9,388 bases of DNA. Origin: Candidatus Poribacteria bacterium (lineage in GTDB: Bacteria; Poribacteria; WGA-4E; WGA-3G). This document shows, piece by piece, positions 1 through 6,526 of this stretch. The position numbers and the translations under genes were made by a program. Location: positions 1-9,388 of the forward strand of contig VXZL01000657.1 in assembly GCA_009845505.1 (NCBI GenBank). Reading direction: 5' to 3'. Below the pieces are notes generated by a model. It did no database searches. It saw only the letters and a program-made list of their open reading frames with translations, and was not told the origin of the DNA. The number at the start of each line of letters is the position of its first letter. The stretch's first letter is position 1.

Positions 1-1106
1 GTGTGTTACGCTTGGAGTTGAAATTGGACGGCGAGGTCGTTCGTGAAGCGATTCCGCATATCGGCTACCTACATCGCTGTTTCGAGAAACATTCCGAAAA
101 CCTCTCTTATCCGCAAATCATTCCGTTTACCGACCGGATGGATTACATCGCAGCGATGAACCAGAATTGGGGATTTTGTCTCGCTGTCGAAAAGTTATTG
201 GAAGCGGACGAAAGCCGGGATTTTGAGGTGCCAGAACGTGCAGAATACCTACGCGTGCTTATCTGTGAATTGAACCGTATCGCAAGCCATCTGCTTTCAT
301 TTGGCACTTATGGCATGGATCTCGGTGCATTTACACCGTTCCTTTACGCCTTTCGCGACCGTGAACGATTGCTTCTCCTTTTCGAGAAGGTCTGTGGCGC
401 ACGACTCACCTATAACTACGTCCGCATCGGGGGTGTCTCCGAAATTATTCCTATGGAGTCGGGCTCTATTGCCGAGCAGAATTATTTGGACGAGATAGAA
501 GAATTTTTGGACTATTTTGAACCGAAGATTGACGAGTATAACGAACTCCTGACCAAAAACAGCATCTTTACTGAACGCACGACGGGAGTCGCTGTCATGT
601 CGGCAGAGATGGTACTCAGTTACGGCGCAACAGGTCCTAACCTTCGCGGTTCCGGTGTAGACTGGGATCTCCGGCGAGACGAACCCTACTCTATCTATGA
701 CAGATTTGACTTTGATGTTCCCGTTGCCGTAGATGTACCAGAATTAGGCGCGGTTGTTGGTGATTGTTGGAGTCGGTATAAAATCCGTATGGACGAGATG
801 AAGGAATCTGTCCGGATCGTCCGCCAGATTTTAGCCGAAGGACTCCCTGATGGTCCTGTTATGGCAGATTTAAAAGCCGTTCGTCCGCCAAAAGGCGAAA
901 TCTATTTCCGTAGTGAAGCACCTCGAGGTGAACTCGGATTCTATATTGTAAGCGACGGTACCCCCAAGCCGGTGCGTGTGAAGGGACGCTCTCCCTGTTT
1001 TAGTGCTTTGAGTGTGATGCAGGAACTCAGTCGAGGTTTGATGGTAGCAGACATTATCGCCATCATCGGCAGTATTGATATTGTGATGGGAGAGGTTGAC
1101 CGGTAA
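1..1106 (+). CDS. nuoD: NADH-quinone oxidoreductase subunit D (49 kDa-type), 5'-truncated by the window edge
   Basis: NuoD is the peripheral-arm subunit that, with NuoH and NuoB, forms the quinone-reduction site; it descends from the large subunit of [NiFe] hydrogenases. The visible 367 codons start at the Val of the family's conserved THGVLRL stretch, so the GTG at base 3 is an internal codon and bases 1-2 finish the preceding Gly codon. Family landmarks follow in order: PHIGYLHR (18-25 of the visible part), RMDYIAAMNQNWG (45-57), LNRIASHLLSFGTYGMD, YNYVRIGGV, GATGPNLRGSGVDWDLR, and the terminal GEVDR. Tyr48 in RMDY matches the quinone-binding Tyr87 of Thermus Nqo4 by ungapped counting. The partner His, in STHG, lies just outside the window. 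By comparison with the Thermus protein about 39 residues are missing. The stop is 26 bases before nuoH, with no nuoEFG between. Identity is secure; only the N-terminus is unseen. Confidence 0.97.
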   Translation, partial: VLRLELKLDGEVVREAIPHIGYLHRCFEKHSENLSYPQIIPFTDRMDYIAAMNQNWGFCLAVEKLLEADESRDFEVPERAEYLRVLICELNRIASHLLSFGTYGMDLGAFTPFLYAFRDRERLLLLFEKVCGARLTYNYVRIGGVSEIIPMESGSIAEQNYLDEIEEFLDYFEPKIDEYNELLTKNSIFTERTTGVAVMSAEMVLSYGATGPNLRGSGVDWDLRRDEPYSIYDRFDFDVPVAVDVPELGAVVGDCWSRYKIRMDEMKESVRIVRQILAEGLPDGPVMADLKAVRPPKGEIYFRSEAPRGELGFYIVSDGTPKPVRVKGRSPCFSALSVMQELSRGLMVADIIAIIGSIDIVMGEVDR

Positions 1107-1132
1107 ACGCACTTGTCAAATAAGGAGATTAG

Positions 1133-2401
1133 ATGTCGGACTTTAGGGTAATGCTTGCAGGTTTCCCATATTTCAATGTCCCTGAAAGTTTCTTTCCAAA
1201 TATGAACTTGCAAGATGGACTCAATTGGGCAGAGGAATTTATACAGAACGTCGTCCTTCCGCGATTGCCGGAAGCGGTTGCTTCGCATTTCCCGGTGGAG
1301 TTAGGCACAGTCCTCGTTATGTTCGGATGTGCCGGTATCTTCGTTGCGGTGGTCCCCCTACTCCCCTTAGTGTTGGTGCTTGCAGAGCGAAAGGTCTCCG
1401 CACGTTTTCAGAATCGAACGGGTCCCATGCGCGTTGGACCGTGGGGTACCCTCCAAACGTTAGCGGACGGGGTTAAACTCCTCTTCAAAGAGGATTATAT
1501 CCCACCGCAAGGCGACAAATTCCTTTTTCTGCTCGCGCCCTATGTCATTTTTGCCTGCTCCTTCGCTGTTTTTGCTGCCATTCCGTTCGGTCAAAATATT
1601 TTGGTGAGCGACTTTAATATCGGCATCTTCTATATCATGGCGATCTCCTCTGTCATCGTCATGGGCGTAATTATGGCGGGCTGGTCCTCAAACAGCAAAT
1701 GGTCGCTGTTGGGTTCACTCCGTTCCGCCGCCCAGATAGTTAGCTACGAAATTCCGCTCGGTCTCTCTATCCTAACGGTCGTTATGCTCGTTGAAAGTTT
1801 GAGCATGTCGGAGCTCGTAGCAAACCAATCCAACGGTATTTTCAGCTGGCTCATCTTCCGAACGCCTTTTACCTTTATTGCATTTTTTATTTTCTTCATA
1901 TCTTCAATTGCTGAGGTAAACCGGACACCGTTTGATTTGCCCGAAGCCGAGTCTGAAATCGTTGCTGGTTTTCATACCGAATATAGCGGAATGCGCTTCG
2001 CACTCTTTTTTATTGCTGAATATGCGAATATGTTCGCTGTGAGTGCAATCGCGGTGACGCTTTTCCTCGGCGGTTGGGAAGGCGTGCTACCGGGTTATGA
2101 TATTCTCGGCGGCTTCCCAGGTTTCGTTATCAAAACCTCAGCACTCGTCTTTTTGATGATGTGGTTGAGGTGGACGCTGCCGCGCTTGCGAGTAGATCAG
2201 CTGATGAATCTCTGTTGGAAATACTTCATCCCGATTGCCTTCTTCAACATCTTAGGTACTGGCATCTGGGGGCTTATTTTTCCAGAGGATACGCTGATTA
2301 GCACTGCCATTAGCTGCGCTATTATCTACATCGGACTTATCACGGCGTATAAAGTTGCTGGGCGAACTTTCGCCCAGAGACCAGCACCACAACCGAGTTA
2401 G
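1133..2401 (+). CDS. nuoH: NADH-quinone oxidoreductase subunit H (ND1-type)
   Basis: NuoH is the integral membrane subunit that anchors the peripheral arm and forms the quinone entry chamber with NuoD and NuoB. It has 422 codons. ATG 1133 is chosen because AAGGAG (1122-1127) lies 5 bases upstream. Diagnostic blocks are ERKVSARFQNRTGP (85-98), VGPWGTLQTLADGVKLLFKED (101-121), GWSSNSKWSLLGSLRSAAQ (183-201), YEIPLG (205-210), the acidic EVNRTPFDLPEAESE loop (261-275), HTEYSGMRFALFF (281-293) and a C-terminal LRWTLPRLRVDQLM (345-358). About eight hydrophobic segments are seen. The protein is longer than E. coli NuoH (325 residues), mainly because about 49 mostly non-membrane residues precede the first helix, and partly because of a C-terminal tail ending in RPAPQPS. 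It follows nuoD closely and precedes nuoI by 49 bases, so it is probably co-transcribed. Identity is secure. Confidence 0.97.
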   Translation: MSDFRVMLAGFPYFNVPESFFPNMNLQDGLNWAEEFIQNVVLPRLPEAVASHFPVELGTVLVMFGCAGIFVAVVPLLPLVLVLAERKVSARFQNRTGPMRVGPWGTLQTLADGVKLLFKEDYIPPQGDKFLFLLAPYVIFACSFAVFAAIPFGQNILVSDFNIGIFYIMAISSVIVMGVIMAGWSSNSKWSLLGSLRSAAQIVSYEIPLGLSILTVVMLVESLSMSELVANQSNGIFSWLIFRTPFTFIAFFIFFISSIAEVNRTPFDLPEAESEIVAGFHTEYSGMRFALFFIAEYANMFAVSAIAVTLFLGGWEGVLPGYDILGGFPGFVIKTSALVFLMMWLRWTLPRLRVDQLMNLCWKYFIPIAFFNILGTGIWGLIFPEDTLISTAISCAIIYIGLITAYKVAGRTFAQRPAPQPS

Positions 2402-2450
2402 GATTTTTAAACCTAAACCGATCTCACCGAACCGCAAGGAAAGTTAAAAG

Positions 2451-3170
2451 ATGGATAAATACATACGAAACATCTACAGAGGCGTTTATACCGTTCTCGT
2501 TGGAATGCGGGTGACAATCAGGCAGTTCTTCGAACCGAACGTCACACATCAATACCCGTATGAACACGACTATGAGAAAAAACGCAACGTTCGAGAGATT
2601 CCTAAAGGGTACCGCGGGCAGCTTTACAATCGGATTGAGGATTGTATCGGATGTAAGAAGTGTGAGATGATTTGCCCAGTCGATTGCATTACGATTACTG
2701 GCACCAAACTCCCGAAAGGTGAACAGTTGTGGGATAGCATGAACATCGTGCACCTCAAAGACGGGCGAGAAGTCATCGGCATCATCGAAGGCGATGACAA
2801 AAAGATAAAATCGGCAGATTCAATAACTGTCACAAATATCACCTCTCGCTTAGGAACGCAGGAAGTCATCGATCGGCTTGAACCTTCAGGGAATGAGAGT
2901 CGAAACGAGACTTTCTCCAGCGATGAGATATCGCGGGTCGTTACGCGAAACCCGGTTGTGTTCTATCTGGATCAATTCGATATTGATATGTCCCTCTGTA
3001 TGTATTGTGGACTTTGCACTGAAGTCTGCCCCACAGAATGCCTCGTCATGAAGGATACACTCGAAGGCATTGAGTATTCCAAGTTCGATCGGTCAGATTT
3101 AATCTTCAAGTTCGACAAACAGGAGATGTACAATAAAGATAGTACTGTAGACGCAGAAGCAGCGGATTAG
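2451..3170 (+). CDS. nuoI: NADH-quinone oxidoreductase subunit I (two-[4Fe-4S] ferredoxin type) with a long insertion between clusters
   Basis: NuoI carries clusters N6a and N6b, which relay electrons toward N2 in NuoB and then to quinone. It has 239 codons, against 180 in E. coli. The start at ATG 2451 has AAGGA (2436-2440) 10 bases upstream. The N-terminus (1-30) is the amphipathic membrane-contacting segment. The first motif is CIGCKKCEMICP (C65, C68, C71, C75) with C79 in VDCI. The second is CMYCGLCTEVCP (C183, C186, C189, C193). All eight cluster ligands are therefore present. The unusual feature is the spacing: 107 residues separate C75 and C183, whereas E. coli NuoI has 28 between the equivalent cysteines. 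The extra residues, roughly 85-168, are polar and contain KDGREVIGIIEGDDKKIK, which suggests beta strands but is not a domain I recognise. The frame stays open and the C-terminus (YSKFDRSDLIF) is normal, so this looks like a real insertion rather than an error. Confidence 0.95.
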   Translation: MDKYIRNIYRGVYTVLVGMRVTIRQFFEPNVTHQYPYEHDYEKKRNVREIPKGYRGQLYNRIEDCIGCKKCEMICPVDCITITGTKLPKGEQLWDSMNIVHLKDGREVIGIIEGDDKKIKSADSITVTNITSRLGTQEVIDRLEPSGNESRNETFSSDEISRVVTRNPVVFYLDQFDIDMSLCMYCGLCTEVCPTECLVMKDTLEGIEYSKFDRSDLIFKFDKQEMYNKDSTVDAEAAD

Positions 3171-3229
3171 TTATCTGTTTCATAAGTTTACAATGTAAGA
3201 GGGATGCCCAAACGATAATCTAATTTTAT

Positions 3230-3751
3230 ATGGAATTTACACTTAAGACATTTATTTTTTATGGTTTCGCGCTGATGACAATCGCCTCGGCACTCGTCGT
3301 CGTCACGGTGCGAAACATTGTCCACGCAGCGTTCTCGCTCATGGTGACGCTCTTCGGCGTTGCCGGGCTTTACGTTTTTCTACAGGCTGACTTCCTCGCC
3401 GCAACGCAGGTGATCGTCTACGTCGGGGGTATCCTTGTTTTGATTCTATTCGGGGTCATGATGACAAGTGGACACTTAGAAATGCGCATCCATATCGAAC
3501 GCGGGCAGCTCCTACTTGGGGGCGTGATTGCCTTGATGCTACTTATGCTGCTCCTGACGGTTATTGCCAATACACCCGTATGGAAGAACCTTACCGATGA
3601 CGGGACTGAACTTCCACCGACAACTGAACGGATTGGTGAACTGATTTTGAATGGACCCTTTCTCCTCCCGTTTGAGGTCGTCTCTGTGTTATTGTTAGTC
3701 GCCTTAATCGGTGCCACCCTGATTTCCCGAAAGGAGGTTAGGGACGAATGA
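3230..3751 (+). CDS. nuoJ: NADH-quinone oxidoreductase subunit J (ND6-type)
   Basis: NuoJ is a small membrane-arm subunit that sits beside NuoH, NuoA and NuoK and contributes to the central water and charge axis. It has 173 codons, a normal length, with about five membrane segments. Typical sequences are RNIVHAAFSLMVTLFGVAGLY (28-48), the signature ATQVIVYVGGILVLILFG (58-75) with Tyr64 in the third helix (the pi-bulge helix of the family), and PFEVVSVLLLVALIGA (147-162). ATG 3230 is the only plausible start: the same frame has a TAA at 3221-3223 just upstream. No convincing Shine-Dalgarno sequence precedes it, so translation may depend on a weak site. The gap from nuoI is 59 bases. Its TGA overlaps the nuoK ATG by four bases (ATGA), implying coupled translation. 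Confidence 0.96.
   Translation: MEFTLKTFIFYGFALMTIASALVVVTVRNIVHAAFSLMVTLFGVAGLYVFLQADFLAATQVIVYVGGILVLILFGVMMTSGHLEMRIHIERGQLLLGGVIALMLLMLLLTVIANTPVWKNLTDDGTELPPTTERIGELILNGPFLLPFEVVSVLLLVALIGATLISRKEVRDE
3731..3738 (+). promoter_or_regulatory. Strong ribosome binding site of nuoK inside nuoJ
   Basis: AAGGAGGT lies inside the last codons of nuoJ, 9 bases before the nuoK ATG at 3748. Together with the 4-base ATGA stop/start overlap it fixes the nuoK start and suggests translational coupling of J and K. Confidence 0.85.
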
Positions 3752-4056
3752 CCCTACAACACTATCTCGTCATCAGTGCAATTCTGTTCACGCTCGGTAT
3801 TTTTGCTGTCTTAACCCGCCGGAACGCCATCAGCATTTTGATGGGTATCGAACTTATTCTCAATTCGTGCAATCTTAACTTCGCAGCGTTCGCGCGTTTC
3901 ATGACACCACCAGAGGACATCAGCGGACAGGTTATCGCAATTTTTGGGATTGTGCTCGCTGCCGCAGAAGCCGCTGTCTTTTTAGCAATTATTCTCGCTA
4001 TCTACCGCGAATTCGGTAGCATCCGTCCCGACGAAGTGGACACTTTAAAAGGTTAA
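3748..4056 (+). CDS. nuoK: NADH-quinone oxidoreductase subunit K (ND4L-type)
   Basis: NuoK is a three-helix membrane subunit linking the quinone-side subunits to the antiporter-like NuoN; its buried glutamates take part in proton transfer. It has 102 codons, the usual family size. The sequence shows LTRRNAISILMGIELILNSCN (22-42) with Glu35 in helix 2, and GIVLAAAEAAVFLAIILAIYR (67-87) with Glu74 in helix 3. These correspond to the essential Glu36 and Glu72 of E. coli NuoK. The start overlaps the end of nuoJ. A 183-base non-coding gap follows before nuoL, the longest break in the operon within this window. Identity is secure. Confidence 0.97.
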   Translation: MTLQHYLVISAILFTLGIFAVLTRRNAISILMGIELILNSCNLNFAAFARFMTPPEDISGQVIAIFGIVLAAAEAAVFLAIILAIYREFGSIRPDEVDTLKG

Positions 4057-4085
4057 TTTTTTAGCGATTGTTTCTGAGCTGTCCC

Positions 4086-4210
4086 TCCGTTGTCAAGGTA
4101 GGTTCAGAATCGTTAAGAAACCTTTTCAAACCTCAAACAGGTTCTGTAATCAATTGTAGAAAATCAACGGTATGAATGCCGTGAGGCATTCCCCGGGTGT
4201 TGACAACGGA
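4086..4210. repeat. 11-bp perfect inverted repeat flanking 103 bases
   Basis: TCCGTTGTCAA at 4086-4096 is the exact reverse complement of TTGACAACGGA at 4200-4210. Paired, the arms would close the whole nuoK-nuoL gap into one large stem-loop containing the smaller hairpins. It could mark the ends of a small non-autonomous element, but no flanking target duplication is obvious. Confidence 0.5.
4174..4191 (+). promoter_or_regulatory. Perfect 7-bp RNA hairpin with GTGA (GNRA) loop
   Basis: GAATGCC (4174-4180) pairs exactly with GGCATTC (4185-4191) around the tetraloop GTGA, a member of the stable GNRA class. It ends 48 bases before the nuoL start. It is followed by CCC rather than T residues, so it is unlikely to be a terminator; it could act as an mRNA stabiliser or processing signal. 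Confidence 0.5.
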
Positions 4211-4239
4211 AACACCGCCCCGGAGCAATAGTTAAAAAT

Positions 4240-6513
4240 ATGGTCGTACTCTTAATAAGTCTCATCTTGCTCTGTCCTCTCGCTGCCTTCGCGCTCTTCG
4301 GACTTTTGGGCTTAGCGAAACGGAGTTTCCCCCGACAGGACTACCTATCTACAGTAGCGATGCTCATCGCACTCGTCTGCTCGCTTCTGCTTTTGCAAGA
4401 GGTAGTCCCCGATCCAGAACCCCATACTGTTCAGTGGCTTTCGCTCGGTAGTGTTACCTTCTCAATGGGCTTTTACCTTGATAGCGTCACTGCAATCATG
4501 CTGATTGTTGTCACGCTCGTCAGTAGCCTTGTCCATATCTTCTCCATGGGCTACATGCACGGCGATCCGAGGTATCCACGGTTTTTTGCTTTCCTTTCGC
4601 TTTTCTCCTTCTCGATGCTCTTCTTGGTTGTATCGGATAACCTGCTCGGTATCTACATCGGTTGGGAACTCGTCGGTCTCTGCTCCTATCTCCTCATCGG
4701 TTTCTGGTTTGAAAAGGACTCGGCAGCGGATGCCTGCAAAAAGGCGTTCCTGACGACGCGCGTCGGCGATGTCGGTATGTTCATCGGCATGATGATGCTT
4801 TTCACCAAATTCGATACGCTTTCACTCTACGGAGAAAGCGGTATTTTCGCCGAAGCCGCATCCCAATTAAACACAGGCGATATGGTCTGGCTCTCTATTG
4901 CCGGTGTGCTCATTTTCTGTGGGGCGGTCGGTAAATCCGCGCAAGTCCCTCTACATACTTGGTTGCCCGATGCGATGGAAGGTCCTACACCCGTCAGTGC
5001 ACTGATTCACGCCGCAACAATGGTTGCCGCTGGGGTCTATCTCACGGCTCGGATGTTCCCAATCTTGACAGAAACCTCATCTCTGGTCATCGCCTATATC
5101 GGTGGTATCACAGCAATTATTGCTGCGACTATCGCTATTGTCCGCTTTGACATTAAACGGGTTTTGGCATACTCCACGGTCAGCCAGTTGGGGTACATGA
5201 TGCTTGGAATTGGCGTTGGCAGCTATGTCGCCGGACTCTTTCACCTCACAACGCACGCTTTTTTCAAGGCACTGCTTTTCCTCGGCTCCGGCAGTGTTAT
5301 CCACGCCTTCCATGCGATGCACGGTCACGGACATGACGATGAACACACACACGAACATTCACAAGATAGCCATCAGCAATCAGTCGTCAGCAGTCAGCAA
5401 GAGGAGGTCGCTTCATCAGAAACCTCTTTGCTGATGGCTGACAGCCGACAGCCGACAGCCATTCCTGAGATTCCGCCAGATCAAGATATGCGGAACATGG
5501 GCGGCCTTCGCCATAAGATGCCGATTACTTTCATAACGATGCTCATCGCAACGTTGTCGATCTCCGGTGTCCCGTTTATCTTCTCCGGTTTCTGGAGTAA
5601 GGACGCAATCTTAGCCGGTGTGCTCGGTCGCGCAATGGAATGGAACTCCCTACACCACTATCTCCTGTTCGGCATGGCACTCTGTGCCGCTGGGATTACG
5701 GCGTTCTATATGTTCCGTCTCATCTTCATGACCTTTTTTGGTGAACCGCGCAATCAAGAGATGCACGACATGGCACACGAGTCCCCTAAGAGCATGACCG
5801 TGCCGCTCCTCGTCTTGGCTGTTTTGAGTTTCCCTGTCGTCAATACGCTCTGGTTCAACGCAGATTACGTTAAACCACCAGAACAACCGCATCTCCATGC
5901 ACCAACACATGCATACGTTTCACCCGATAGCAAAGTCGGTGAAGCCGGTCTCACCTTCTCGCTCTTTGGAATCTCTGAAGCCGTGGCAGCGGAAGAAGGC
6001 GCAGACGACACACACGGCGCACACGGAGATGACGCACATCACGGACACGGACCAGCACACACGATCGCCATGGTCCTATCCATCATCGTCGCTGGATTAG
6101 GTATATTCCTATCATGGCTGTTCTACCATAGACGTACTTTGTCTGCGGAGTCTGTCGCTACGACGTTCCGACCGCTTTATAATCTCTTCTGGCACAAATA
6201 CTACTTTGACGAGTTTTACGACGGTGTCTTAGTCGCTGTGACAGTATGGAAATCTCGACTTTTTGCCCAATTTGATGGAACCATCGTTGATGGCATCGTC
6301 AATGGCGTTGGAAAAGTGACCCGCGATATCCTCGCCGCATTCGTTGGCGTTTTCGATAACCGCATCGTTGACGGTTTCGTCAATCGGGTCGCTGAGGTTA
6401 CATGGTCAATCGGTGGAAGAGTCCGTCGGATTCAGACCGGAGCGATTCAGACTTATCTTTTCGTTGTGCTGGCAGGAATTGTGGTGTTAATCTTAATTTT
6501 CCGAGTGTTGTAA
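4240..6513 (+). CDS. nuoL: NADH-quinone oxidoreductase subunit L (ND5-type antiporter-like) with two His-rich loops
   Basis: NuoL is the distal proton-pumping subunit, related to Mrp Na+/H+ antiporters, with a long lateral helix running along the membrane arm. It has 757 codons, against 613 in E. coli. Key ionisable residues are present: Glu143 in GWELVGLCSY, Lys232 in GKSAQVPLHTWLPDAMEGPTP, His257 in SALIHAATM, Lys343 in HAFFKALLF and Lys454 in FWSKDAIL. The C-terminus holds YYFDEFYDG (654-662), a lateral-helix region with a repeated VDG-VN motif, and a last membrane helix (739-757). Extra length lies in two loops: a His-rich stretch (355-378) followed by a repeat-encoded segment (about 376-407), and a second acidic His-rich loop (587-607). 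The start at 4240 has only a weak GGAG at 4222-4225, 14 bases upstream. It follows the 183-base gap and precedes a small ORF by 13 bases. Identity is secure. Confidence 0.96.
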   Translation: MVVLLISLILLCPLAAFALFGLLGLAKRSFPRQDYLSTVAMLIALVCSLLLLQEVVPDPEPHTVQWLSLGSVTFSMGFYLDSVTAIMLIVVTLVSSLVHIFSMGYMHGDPRYPRFFAFLSLFSFSMLFLVVSDNLLGIYIGWELVGLCSYLLIGFWFEKDSAADACKKAFLTTRVGDVGMFIGMMMLFTKFDTLSLYGESGIFAEAASQLNTGDMVWLSIAGVLIFCGAVGKSAQVPLHTWLPDAMEGPTPVSALIHAATMVAAGVYLTARMFPILTETSSLVIAYIGGITAIIAATIAIVRFDIKRVLAYSTVSQLGYMMLGIGVGSYVAGLFHLTTHAFFKALLFLGSGSVIHAFHAMHGHGHDDEHTHEHSQDSHQQSVVSSQQEEVASSETSLLMADSRQPTAIPEIPPDQDMRNMGGLRHKMPITFITMLIATLSISGVPFIFSGFWSKDAILAGVLGRAMEWNSLHHYLLFGMALCAAGITAFYMFRLIFMTFFGEPRNQEMHDMAHESPKSMTVPLLVLAVLSFPVVNTLWFNADYVKPPEQPHLHAPTHAYVSPDSKVGEAGLTFSLFGISEAVAAEEGADDTHGAHGDDAHHGHGPAHTIAMVLSIIVAGLGIFLSWLFYHRRTLSAESVATTFRPLYNLFWHKYYFDEFYDGVLVAVTVWKSRLFAQFDGTIVDGIVNGVGKVTRDILAAFVGVFDNRIVDGFVNRVAEVTWSIGGRVRRIQTGAIQTYLFVVLAGIVVLILIFRVL
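5371..5460. repeat. Imperfect palindrome built of 7-bp units, in frame within nuoL
   Basis: The left arm is four 7-bp units in a row (5371-5398), such as CATCAGC and AGTCAGC, with consensus N-R-T-C-A-G-Y. It is followed by AA and GAGGAGGT, and then a 13-base loop (5409-5421). ACCTC and TTT (5422-5429) lead into four inverted units (5430-5457), such as GCTGATG and GCCGACA, plus a trailing GCC. Read on the other strand, the right arm gives the same unit (CATCAGC, TGTCAGC, TGTCGGC twice), so the whole is a degenerate inverted repeat able to fold. It encodes about residues 376-407 of NuoL, in a loop where E. coli NuoL has only a short link. The architecture resembles REP- or MITE-like palindromic elements; insertion is inferred. 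Confidence 0.7.
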
Positions 6514-6517
6514 GGAT
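6512..6517 (+). promoter_or_regulatory. Ribosome binding site of the small ORF, overlapping the nuoL stop
   Basis: AAGGAT overlaps the nuoL TAA (6511-6513) and sits 9 bases before ATG 6527. It supports real translation of the 58-codon ORF. The ATG inside this site (6516) is in a different frame from that ORF. Confidence 0.55.
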
Positions 6518-6526
6518 GGACTTGTT

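Larger units (their letters stand above)
4057..4239. other. Longest intergenic gap, with hairpins and an 11-bp inverted repeat
   Basis: The 183 bases between nuoK and nuoL hold no credible ORF. Three structures are visible: a perfect inverted repeat TCCGTTGTCAA (4086-4096) / TTGACAACGGA (4200-4210), whose arms enclose 103 bases; a GNRA-type hairpin at 4174-4191; and a short stem GGTGTT (4196-4201) / AACACC (4211-4216). The right arm of the long repeat overlaps this short stem, so the two are mutually exclusive folds. A smaller AACCT/AGGTT hairpin lies at 4129-4143. No oligo-T run follows any stem, so an intrinsic terminator is not supported. The segment could be a repeat element, an RNA-processing site or an internal promoter region; I cannot decide. 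Confidence 0.6.

Noticed and set aside
3..5. GTG at base 3 as the start of nuoD
   Set aside because: It encodes the Val of the conserved THGVLRL stretch inside NuoD; about 39 residues of the gene lie upstream, outside the window.
941..1288. Minus-strand ORF of 115 codons across the nuoD-nuoH junction
   Set aside because: It lies over conserved coding sequence of two genes, has no recognisable protein features, and is a shadow frame.
2934..2954. CGGGT/ACCCG hairpin inside the nuoI insertion as a sign of a second inserted element
   Set aside because: The stem is only 5 bp with an 11-base loop and shows none of the 7-bp units seen in nuoL; this is expected by chance.
4174..4216. Hairpins after nuoK as an intrinsic terminator
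   Set aside because: Neither stem is followed by a T run, and the operon continues with nuoL in the same direction.
4200..4234. TTGACA as the -35 box of an internal promoter for nuoL
   Set aside because: The six bases match the consensus, but no acceptable -10 box is found 16-18 bases downstream, and the bases are part of the inverted repeat.
5371..5460. CRISPR array in the repeated stretch of nuoL
   Set aside because: The units are 7 bp, contiguous and inverted around a centre, with no spacers, and they lie inside an open coding frame.
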